Below, one piece after another: positions 26,627 through 33,988 of a stretch of 64,000 nucleotides of DNA. The DNA is from Actinomadura luzonensis (GTDB lineage Bacteria; Actinomycetota; Actinomycetes; Streptosporangiales; Streptosporangiaceae). The position numbers and the translations under genes were made by a program. The stretch is from positions 930,001 through 994,000 of the forward strand of contig NZ_JAKRKC020000001.1 in the NCBI RefSeq assembly GCF_022664455.2, in the 5' to 3' direction. The notes beneath the pieces are model-generated. The model worked only from the letters and a program-made list of their open reading frames with translations. It ran no database searches and was not told where the DNA came from. Numbering within the stretch: position 1 is the first letter of the stretch; the number at the start of each line of letters is the position of its first letter.

Positions 26627-28765
26627 ATGAACTTCTGCCTGAGCGACCTCGTTCCACCGTTGAGGTGGAGCGATGCGTCGACGATCACGCTATTGACCGG
26701 GCAGCCGGATCTGCCGGATGCGTGGTGGCGCAGTCTGCCCATGCCGCACGTCCTCGCCGCGATCGGCCCGGAGGCCCTGGCCGAGCTGCTCACGGAGATC
26801 GCCCTTGAGCACTGGCCGGCGGCGGCGGTGGGCGACGTGCTGCCCGCGCTGCACGTCCTCGACCCCGAGGAGGCCGACGAGCCGCCGGTCGCCATCGCGC
26901 TGGACCGTGCCGGTTCGTGGACGGGGCTGCTCGCGCTGACCGGGCGCGAGCTGGCCGACCAGCCGTTCATCAAGGCGCGGCCGGTGCTGAGCACGCTGTT
27001 CGGCGCGGTCTTCACGCGGCTGTCGCACCGCCAGGACGCGGGCGGCGCCGTCGTGGCGCCCGCCGCCCCCGCGGTGCCCGCTCCGCGCAGCGAGGCCGCG
27101 CCGGTCGTCGCGGACGAGCCGCTGCCGCTGCCCGCGCCCGCCGCCCCCGCGGACCCGGAGCCCGTCCAGGCGCAGGCCGAGGAGCAGGCCGAGGAGGACG
27201 AGCGGCCGGAGGAGCCCGCGGAGCCTTCGACGCCGGAGGAGCCCGAGCCCGTCGATGCGGCTCCGGCCCAGGCGTTCGAGGCCGAGCCGGTCGAAGACCT
27301 CCAGGAGCACGAGCAGGAGCACGAGCAGGAGCAGGAGCGCGGGGAGGAGAGCGCGTCGGAGGACGAGCCGGCGGGCGAGCGTCCCGTCCTCGACGCCGAC
27401 GCCGAGCCCGCCGCCGACGCCGGCGACGGCCCCGAGCCCACCCCCGACTCGGTCGAGGAGCCCGCTCCCGAGCCCGCCGCCGAGGAGGCCGAGGCTCTGG
27501 AGGCGCACCACCTGGAGTCCGGCGCCCCCACAGAGGACGACGAGCACGAGGACGACGAGCACGAGGACGACGAGCACGAGGACGACGAGCACGAGGACGA
27601 GCACCCCGAGGACGAGCACGCGGACGGCGCGCACCACCAGGAACTGCCCGACCTCATCGAGGCCGCCTTCTCCGGCCTGGACGACAAGAGCTGGGCCGTC
27701 GCCCAGAACCGGGTCTTCACCGACGAGCCGTCGGCGGTCGACCAGCTCGCCAAGCTGTTCGCCGTCCCTCCCGCCGAGATCACGGCGACCGAGGAGGAGT
27801 TCCGCGTCCGGCTCGGCGAGTGGCTGGCCAGCGACGAGGCGGCCCCGTACCGGGCGCACCTGGAGGAGCTGAGAGAGAAGCTCGGCCCCGAGGCCCCCAA
27901 GGAGCAGGTGATCGGCGCGGCCGACTGGCACAGCGTCGAGATCCGCGCCCTGGAGGTGCCTGCCTGGCAGTTCGTGCTGGCGACGCTGCCGGGCCGTCCG
28001 GAGGCGCCCCGGGCGGACCCGGCCCCGCAGGTGGAGGCGGCTCCCAAGGTGGAGGTCGCGCCCCCGCCGCGGCTGGACCCGGTGCTGCACTTCGAGCCGC
28101 CCCGGCAGCCGCCGATGGACATGCCGCCGCAGTCGGCGTTCGGCCCGGTGCCGCTGCCGCCCTCCCCGCCGCCGGGGCCGCCGCAGTTCCAGGCGTTCAG
28201 GCCGGGCGGGCCGCACGAGCAGAACGGCGCCCCGGGCGACAAGCCGTACCAGCCGCTGAAGGACGTCTCGCAGACCCGGCGCTGCTTCCGCCAGCCGGAC
28301 GGCCGCTGGTGGCTGCGCGTGGACGTGACCGCCGAGCAGATGGCGGGCGGCGAGTGCGCGCTGCCGACGGGCTTCGCGGCGTACCTGGGGCTGTCGCCGG
28401 GCGAGAGCAGGACGGTCAGGAGCGCCGCCGGCGAGCTGACCATGACCTGGCACGGCCGCCCGGTCCTGGAGTCCATCGAGCGCCTGCTGGTGGACGTCGG
28501 GGCCCGCGAGGGCGGCCACCTGTTCCTGACGCTGTCGGACGAGGGCGTGCTGCGGGCCCGGCACCTGCCGGTGGCCGCGCAGGGCGCGGAGAAGATCACC
28601 AAGGCGCTGCGCCTGGTCGGGTACACCGCTCCCGGCGGCACCCGCGACCAGGCGGCGAGGGTGATCGCGACGAGGATCGGCATGACGGGCCCGGTCAGCC
28701 TGCCGGACCTGCTCACCAGGCTCCGCGAGCGCGGGGACCGCGACCTGCTCGCCCTGCTGGACTGA
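26627..28765 (+). CDS. Module protein A: N-domain, acidic linker, degenerate sigma-r4-like and C-domain
   Basis: I do not recognise a named family for this 712-residue protein, but it is clearly paralogous to the protein encoded at 30,646-32,493. The shared N-domain (about 1-135) starts MNFCLSDLVPPLRW. Residues about 140-338 are a Pro/Glu/Asp-rich linker with tandem EDDEH units. Residues 340-405 align with the sigma region-4-like helix-turn-helix of the paralogue, but the recognition helix is altered (LAKLFAVPPAEITATEEEF). A shared segment WHSVEIRALEVPAWQFV follows. The shared C-domain (540-712) begins YQPLKDVSQTRRCFRQPDGR and ends LLTRLRERGDRDLLALLD. The 3' end is 3 bp from the helicase start, so an operon is near certain. 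GGAACGGG precedes the ATG. Confidence 0.8.
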   Translation: MNFCLSDLVPPLRWSDASTITLLTGQPDLPDAWWRSLPMPHVLAAIGPEALAELLTEIALEHWPAAAVGDVLPALHVLDPEEADEPPVAIALDRAGSWTGLLALTGRELADQPFIKARPVLSTLFGAVFTRLSHRQDAGGAVVAPAAPAVPAPRSEAAPVVADEPLPLPAPAAPADPEPVQAQAEEQAEEDERPEEPAEPSTPEEPEPVDAAPAQAFEAEPVEDLQEHEQEHEQEQERGEESASEDEPAGERPVLDADAEPAADAGDGPEPTPDSVEEPAPEPAAEEAEALEAHHLESGAPTEDDEHEDDEHEDDEHEDDEHEDEHPEDEHADGAHHQELPDLIEAAFSGLDDKSWAVAQNRVFTDEPSAVDQLAKLFAVPPAEITATEEEFRVRLGEWLASDEAAPYRAHLEELREKLGPEAPKEQVIGAADWHSVEIRALEVPAWQFVLATLPGRPEAPRADPAPQVEAAPKVEVAPPPRLDPVLHFEPPRQPPMDMPPQSAFGPVPLPPSPPPGPPQFQAFRPGGPHEQNGAPGDKPYQPLKDVSQTRRCFRQPDGRWWLRVDVTAEQMAGGECALPTGFAAYLGLSPGESRTVRSAAGELTMTWHGRPVLESIERLLVDVGAREGGHLFLTLSDEGVLRARHLPVAAQGAEKITKALRLVGYTAPGGTRDQAARVIATRIGMTGPVSLPDLLTRLRERGDRDLLALLD
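27533..27604 (+). repeat. 15-bp in-frame tandem repeat (EDDEH)
   Basis: Four complete copies of GAGGACGACGAGCAC plus a shortened fifth encode the repeated pentapeptide Glu-Asp-Asp-Glu-His inside the acidic linker of module protein A. The copies are nearly identical at the DNA level, pointing to recent slippage. Confidence 0.9.
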
Positions 28766-28768
28766 GCC

Positions 28769-30598
28769 GTGCCGCGGCTCGCGATCGGCCCGGAGTTCCC
28801 CAGGGAGCTCAGCGCACTGGCCCAGCCGGTGCGCAGGGACGCCGTGGTCGCGCTGCGCCGGTTCCTGCTCAATGTCGCCGGGGCCCCGCATCCCGAACGG
28901 GTGCGGGGCGCCCGCGACCCCCGCGTGGCCACGCTGCGCCTGGCCGAGGGGCACCGCGGGGTGGTGGTGCGCCAGCGGGACGTGTACTGGCTGCGCACGC
29001 TGCTGCCCGACCCCGAGGCCTGGTCGTACGCCCGCCGCCACCGCTACGGCGTCAACCCCGTGCTCGGCGTGGTCGAGGAGTGGGACGCCGAGGCGCTGGA
29101 GCGGGTCGAGCCCGCGTTACGCCGCTCGATCAGGTCCCCCGGGCTGTTCGCGGCCGTCTGCGACGGCGACCTGCTGGCGCTCGGCCTCGACCCGCACGCG
29201 ATGCCGCTGTTCCGCCTGATCACGACCGAGGCCGACGTGGCGGCGCTCGAACCGCTGCTGCCGCCCACTCAGCACCTGCCGCTCGCCGTGCTGGCCAGGG
29301 GCGGCTCGCTGGCCGAGGCGTGGCGCGAGCTGGAGTCCTGGCGCGCCTCCCCCGGGCAGCGCGGCGAGCCGGGCCCGATCGACCCCGACGACCTGCATGC
29401 CGCCCTGCTGCGCACCCCCGACCAGGCCGCGTTCGCCGCCGACAAGGTGGCGCTCGACCGCGTCCTGGGCGCGCCGCAGTGGTGCACGTTCCTGCATCCC
29501 GCGCAGCACCGCCTGGCCAGGGCGGCCCGCTACGATCATCCCGTGCTCGTCGTCGGCGGCGCGGGCACCGGCAAGACCGTCACGGCCCTGCACCGCGCCG
29601 CGCACCTGGCCGCTCACGGCAGCGGCCCCGTCCTGCTGGTCACGTTCTCGCAGGGCCTGGCCGACGACCTCTCGGCCCGGCTGGACCTCCTGATCGAGGA
29701 CGAGATCGTGCGCAAGCGGATCGAGGTGGACAACGCCGAACGGCTGGCGCTGCGCATCGTGACCGACGCGGAGGGCCGGCGTCCCGCCCTGGTCGGCCCC
29801 GGGGCACGCACCCTCGCCCAGCTCACCGACGAGGCGCTGCGGCTGTTGTCGCTGTCCACCGGCGACCTGCTTGACGACGTGGAGCCGGGGCGCAAGCCGT
29901 ACCGGCACGTGGTGGTGGACGAGGCGCAGGACGTGAGCCCGGCGCAGTGGCGGCTGCTGCGGGCCGCCGCGCCGCGCGCGCCCGACGACCTGTTCGTCGT
30001 CGGCGACCCCCACCAGCGGGTCACCGACACGCGGGTGGCGCTGGGCGCGGTGGGCATCCCGGCCGAGCAGCACACGCTCAAGGTCTCCTACCGGCTGCCG
30101 CAGGAGCTGCTGTCGTTCGTGGTGCGGCTGCGCGGCGGCGGGCCCGCGCCGGGCCTGGTGCGGGGCGCGACCGAGCTGTACGGCTACCGGGCCACGCACA
30201 ACGGCGAGCGGCCCGTGGTGCGGGCGTACGAGTCGGCCGAGGCGGAGCTCGCCGGGCTGCGCGCCACGGTCGCGTCGTGGCTGGCCGACGGCGTGCCGCC
30301 GGGCGAGATCGCGGTCGGCGCGCGCACCGCGCGGCTGGTGCGGCAGGCCAGGACGGCGCTGGAGGGCCTGGAGGTGCGGGCCGCCACCTTCCGTCAGCTC
30401 AAGGGGCTGGAGTTCGAGCGGGTGGCGCTCATCGGCGTGGCGGAGGGCGTGGTGCCCGAGCCGCCGCCCGAGGAACCCGGCGCGCGGGCTAGGGCCCTGC
30501 AACGCGAACGGAGCATACTGTTCGTCGCCTGCACGCGCGCGCGTGCGATGCTCTATATCTCCCATTACGGAAGAGGCAGCCCCTTTTTACCACTCTGA
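28769..30598 (+). CDS. UvrD/Rep-type superfamily 1 helicase with RelE-like N-terminus
   Basis: This 609-residue SF1 helicase has Q-motif-like LHPAQHRLA (about 242-250), Walker A GGAGTGKT (263-270), Walker B VVVDEAQD (380-387), motif III FVVGDPHQRV (409-417), motif IV SYRLPQELL, motif V TFRQLKGLEFERVALI (540-555) and motif VI LFVACTRARAML (584-595). The helicase core is shorter than UvrD (about 720), lacking much of the 1B/2B subdomains. Residues 7-105 resemble a RelE/ParE toxin fold (FPRELSALAQPVRRDAVVAL, then RGVVVRQRDVYWLRTLLPDP), fused to the helicase. It starts with GTG 3 bp after module protein A, and the paralogous protein B starts 47 bp downstream. It probably acts on nucleic acid; defence or repair are possibilities, not shown. 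Confidence 0.85.
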   Translation: MPRLAIGPEFPRELSALAQPVRRDAVVALRRFLLNVAGAPHPERVRGARDPRVATLRLAEGHRGVVVRQRDVYWLRTLLPDPEAWSYARRHRYGVNPVLGVVEEWDAEALERVEPALRRSIRSPGLFAAVCDGDLLALGLDPHAMPLFRLITTEADVAALEPLLPPTQHLPLAVLARGGSLAEAWRELESWRASPGQRGEPGPIDPDDLHAALLRTPDQAAFAADKVALDRVLGAPQWCTFLHPAQHRLARAARYDHPVLVVGGAGTGKTVTALHRAAHLAAHGSGPVLLVTFSQGLADDLSARLDLLIEDEIVRKRIEVDNAERLALRIVTDAEGRRPALVGPGARTLAQLTDEALRLLSLSTGDLLDDVEPGRKPYRHVVVDEAQDVSPAQWRLLRAAAPRAPDDLFVVGDPHQRVTDTRVALGAVGIPAEQHTLKVSYRLPQELLSFVVRLRGGGPAPGLVRGATELYGYRATHNGERPVVRAYESAEAELAGLRATVASWLADGVPPGEIAVGARTARLVRQARTALEGLEVRAATFRQLKGLEFERVALIGVAEGVVPEPPPEEPGARARALQRERSILFVACTRARAMLYISHYGRGSPFLPL

Positions 30599-30645
30599 TC
30601 ACATAGTCTGAACTGCGGATACTTCCCATTGCCGGTTGGACCTCA

Positions 30646-32493
30646 ATGAACCTCAGCTTGAGCGACCTCGCGCCACCCGTGCGCTGGACCTCCCCTGGGC
30701 AGATCTCGCCCGTCATGGAGGAGCCCCAGCTGCCCGAGGCCTGGTGGCAGGCGCTCCCCCTCGACCGCGCATGCGCCGTCGTCGGCACGCAGACCGTGGC
30801 CGGCCGCCTGGCCGACCTGGCCGTGGCCTGCTGGGGGCACCTGCACCTGGGCGACATCCTGCCGCTGCTGCGCTTCTCCGACCCCGCCGAGGCCGAGCGG
30901 ACGCCGGAGACGCTGGGCAAGGACGTCGTGCAGAAGCTGTTCATCGGCGTGTTCGAGCGGCTGCTCGAGCCCGTCCCCGAGGCGGTCCCGGCCCCGTCCC
31001 GGCCGGACCGGCCGCTTCCCGAGGTGATCGACGAGCTGTTCGCCACGCTTGACGAGCGGCAGCGCGCCATCGCCCGCGACCGCCTGTACGCGGCGCAGCG
31101 GGCCACGCTGGACGAGCTCGCGCAGCGCTTCTCCGTGACGCGGGAGCGCATCAGGCAGATCGAGCGCGACCTCCGCGACCACGTCGAGGCGTGGCTCGCC
31201 AGCCAGGACGCGGCGCCGCTGGTCGCCCACGTGGCGTGGCTGCGCGGCCGGCTCGGCTCCGCGGCGCCCGCCGACGACCTCCAGGCCACCGTGCCCTGGC
31301 ACCGCGCCGAGCTGCGCACGCTCGGCATCCCCGCCTGGCGCTTCGTGCGCACCCTGCTGACCGGCTACGAGCAGGCCGACGGCTGGCTGGTCGCGGGCGG
31401 GGCCGACGAGCTGCGGGAGAAGACCCGCCAGCTCTTCGCCGACGGCCCGCGCCCGATCGGCGAGGCCGTCTCCATGGTGTCCCAGCTCGGCGTGCGCGAG
31501 GACGTGGCCGAGCGCTGGATCCTGGACGTGCCGCAGCTCCGCGTGCTGGGCACGCACGTGGTGCCGTGGCCGCGCAGCATCAACGAGAAGGCCGAGGCGG
31601 TGCTCGCGGTGGCCGGCGCGCCGCTGTCGCCGGAGGAGATCCAGGAGCGCATCGGCGAGGACTACAGCCTGGTCGGCATCCGCAACCAGCTCACCGCCGA
31701 CGACCGCTTCCTGCGCGTCGACCGCAACAAGTACGGCCTGGCCCGCTGGGGCGGCGACGAGTACCTGGGCATCAGGGAGATGATCGCCAGGGAGATCGAG
31801 CGGGCCGGCGGCGAGGCGTCGGTCTCCACGATCGTGACGAACCTGACCTCCCGCTACGACGTCAGCGAGAGCTCGGTGCGGGCCTACTCCGGCGGTCCCG
31901 GGTTCGAGCGGACGCAGCGGGGCTGGATCCGGGTGGCGGGCACCTCGCCGAGCGGGGAGGCGGCCGAGCCGTACCAGCCGCGCAAGGACGTCTCGCTGAC
32001 CCGGCGCAGCTTCCGCTCCCGCGACGGGCGCTGGTGGCACCGCGTGGACGTCAACGCCGAGCACCTGCGCGGGTCCGGCTCGCCGCTGCCGACGGGGTTC
32101 GCGGCGTACCTGGGGATGGCGCCCGGCGGGCAGCTCACGGCCTCGGCGCCGTCCGGCGACGTGGTGATCAGCTGGCACAACCAGCCCACCATGGGGTCGA
32201 TCCGGAACGTGCTGGCCGAGTACAAGGCCAGCGAGGGCGACCACGTCTTCCTGACCGTCTCCGACGGCGGCGAGCTGCTGACCCGCTACCTGCCGGCCGC
32301 GCCGGTCGGCATGCCGCCCGTCAACCGGGCGCTCTACCTGCTCGGCTACACCGCTCCCGTCAGCTCCGAGCTGGAGGGCCTGCGGCTGATCGGGGCCAGG
32401 ATCGGGCTGCCCGACACCGCCGGGCGCGAGGAGGTGCTGGGGCGGCTGCGCGAGCGCGGCGACCGCGACATCCTCGGGTTCCTGGGGGGATGA
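30646..32493 (+). CDS. Module protein B: sigma-region-4-like HTH, winged helix and shared C-domain
   Basis: This 615-residue paralogue of the protein at 26,627-28,765 begins MNLSLSDLAPPVRW (shared N-domain, 1-110). It then has an excellent sigma-70 region-4-like HTH at about 152-180 (TLDELAQRFSVTRERIRQIE), the shared segment WHRAELRTLGIPAWRFVRTL (219-238), and a winged-helix region at about 310-430 (INEKAEAVLAVAGAPLSPEE then DRFLRVDRNKYGLARWGG), resembling HARE-HTH-type domains. The shared C-domain is at 442-615 (YQPRKDVSLTRRSFRSRDGR ... LRERGDRDILGFLGG). It lacks sigma region 2, so it is unlikely to be a working sigma factor; a DNA-binding adaptor or regulator is more likely. The cysteinyl-tRNA synthetase gene follows 24 bp later. 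Confidence 0.82.
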   Translation: MNLSLSDLAPPVRWTSPGQISPVMEEPQLPEAWWQALPLDRACAVVGTQTVAGRLADLAVACWGHLHLGDILPLLRFSDPAEAERTPETLGKDVVQKLFIGVFERLLEPVPEAVPAPSRPDRPLPEVIDELFATLDERQRAIARDRLYAAQRATLDELAQRFSVTRERIRQIERDLRDHVEAWLASQDAAPLVAHVAWLRGRLGSAAPADDLQATVPWHRAELRTLGIPAWRFVRTLLTGYEQADGWLVAGGADELREKTRQLFADGPRPIGEAVSMVSQLGVREDVAERWILDVPQLRVLGTHVVPWPRSINEKAEAVLAVAGAPLSPEEIQERIGEDYSLVGIRNQLTADDRFLRVDRNKYGLARWGGDEYLGIREMIAREIERAGGEASVSTIVTNLTSRYDVSESSVRAYSGGPGFERTQRGWIRVAGTSPSGEAAEPYQPRKDVSLTRRSFRSRDGRWWHRVDVNAEHLRGSGSPLPTGFAAYLGMAPGGQLTASAPSGDVVISWHNQPTMGSIRNVLAEYKASEGDHVFLTVSDGGELLTRYLPAAPVGMPPVNRALYLLGYTAPVSSELEGLRLIGARIGLPDTAGREEVLGRLRERGDRDILGFLGG

Positions 32494-32517
32494 CCGGGTT
32501 GGGCTAGGCTCGGGAGA

Positions 32518-33873
32518 ATGCTTCGGATCCACGACACGCGCGCCCGGCAGGTCGTCCCGCTCCAGCTCGGGCGGGCGGTGCGGATGTACACCTGCGGGCC
32601 CACGGTCTACCGGCGCGCGCACGTCGGCAACCTGCGCACGTACGTGCTGGCCGACCTGCTCAGGCGGGTGCTGGAGCGGGGCCGGACGCGCGTCGTGGCC
32701 TGCCAGAACGTCACCGACGTCGGCCACCTCACCGACACCGGGGTGGACAAGGTGGTGCGGGAGGCCGAGGCGGAGGGCCGCTCGGTGCGCGAGCTGGCCC
32801 GCGGCTACGAGGACGCCTTCCGCGCCGACACGACCGCGCTCAACGTCCGGCCGCCGGAGCACACGCCGCGGGCGAGCGAGAGCGTCGAGCCGATGATCGA
32901 GCTGATCGCGAAGCTGGTCGAGCGGGAGCACGCGTACACGGTGCCGGACGGGTCGGTCTTCTTCGCCGCGCGGACCTTCCCTGCGTACGGCGAGCTCTCG
33001 GGGAACCGGCTGGAGGACCTGCGGCCCGCCCACCGCATCGAGGCCGTCGACCCGCGCAAGCGCTTCCACGCCGACTGGGCCCTGTGGAAGCCCGCCGACG
33101 GCGAGCTGACCTGGGACTCCCCGTGGGGGCGCGGCTTCCCCGGCTGGCACGTCGAGTGCTCCGCCATGTCGCTGAGCCTTCTCGGCCCGGCCATCGACCT
33201 GCACCTCGGCGGCATCGACCTGCGCTTCCCGCACCACGAGGACGAGCGGGCGCAGTCCGACGCGGCCACCGGGCGCGAGGTGGTGCGGCACTGGGTGCAC
33301 GGCGAGCATCTGCTGTTCGACGGGCGCAAAATGGCCAAGTCCACCGGCAACGTGGTGCTGCTGTCGGACGTGACCGAGGCCGGGCTCGACCCGCTGGCGG
33401 TGCGCCTGGCGTTCCTGGAGCACCGCTACCGGCAGCAGCTCAACCTCACCTGGGACACCCTGCGGGCCGCCGACCGCACGCTGCGCCGCTGGCGGGCGCG
33501 GGTCGCCGAGTGGGCCGAGTCGCCCAGCGCGCCGATGGCCGCCGGGCACGTGGAGCGGGTGGAGGCGGCGCTCGACGACGACCTCGACAGCCCCGCGGCG
33601 CTGCGCGTGCTGCGCGAGCTGGAGCGCGACGAGTCGGTGCCGCCGGGGGCCAAGCTGGAGTCGTTCCTGCACGTCGACCAGGTGCTCGCGCTCGACCTGT
33701 CGGTCGACATCGGCCGGGCGCCGGTGCTGCCCGCCGGGGCCGGCGAGCTGCTGGAGTCGCGTGCCAGGGCGCGGGAGGCCCGCGACTGGGCGGCGGCCGA
33801 CCGGCTGCGCGACGAGCTGGCCGAGCTGGGCGTGCGGGTCGCCGACACCCCCGACGGCCAGACCTGGGCGTGA
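32518..33873 (+). CDS. cysS: Cysteinyl-tRNA synthetase
   Basis: This 451-residue class I aminoacyl-tRNA synthetase has CGPTVYRRAHVGNLRTYVLA with the HIGH-equivalent HVGN and first zinc Cys, the second Cys in GWHVECSAMSLSLLG, the His/Glu zinc ligands in LRFPHHEDERAQ, and KMAKST as the KMSKS loop. MshC, the mycothiol ligase relative, is excluded by the full-length anticodon-side domain and by CGPTVY. The final DALR-like helical region is short (ARAREARDWAAADRLRDELA). CysRS is normally single-copy, but the main copy in actinomycetes usually lies near ispF and rlmB, neither of which is here, so this may be a second CysRS. The ATG has CGGGAG upstream. Confidence 0.9.
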   Translation: MLRIHDTRARQVVPLQLGRAVRMYTCGPTVYRRAHVGNLRTYVLADLLRRVLERGRTRVVACQNVTDVGHLTDTGVDKVVREAEAEGRSVRELARGYEDAFRADTTALNVRPPEHTPRASESVEPMIELIAKLVEREHAYTVPDGSVFFAARTFPAYGELSGNRLEDLRPAHRIEAVDPRKRFHADWALWKPADGELTWDSPWGRGFPGWHVECSAMSLSLLGPAIDLHLGGIDLRFPHHEDERAQSDAATGREVVRHWVHGEHLLFDGRKMAKSTGNVVLLSDVTEAGLDPLAVRLAFLEHRYRQQLNLTWDTLRAADRTLRRWRARVAEWAESPSAPMAAGHVERVEAALDDDLDSPAALRVLRELERDESVPPGAKLESFLHVDQVLALDLSVDIGRAPVLPAGAGELLESRARAREARDWAAADRLRDELAELGVRVADTPDGQTWA

Positions 33874-33988
33874 ACGTCCCTTCGCGTCGTTTCTCCGGAC
33901 TCGCTGCGAAGGGGCGGTGATCGTCCGGAGCAGTGATCGCGGGCTGCCAGACTTAGTGCCAGTTCTGCGAAGGGGAGGTGTCGGTCAG

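Noticed and set aside
26917..29874. Plus-strand 985-codon frame over the helicase module
   Set aside because: Arg/Gly/Ala-rich alternative frame of proteins A and H, which have clear motifs.
30646..32493. A true sigma factor
   Set aside because: Only a region-4-like HTH is present; no region 2 or 3 needed for promoter melting or core binding.
32518..33873. MshC (mycothiol ligase) instead of CysRS
   Set aside because: It has the CysRS CGPTVY motif and C-terminal helical domain; the MshC-type substrate motif is not present.
33900..33985. Riboswitch or leader element before the penicillin-acylase gene
   Set aside because: Only a short direct repeat (CTGCGAAGGGG at about 33903 and 33966) was seen; no paired structure of a known riboswitch.
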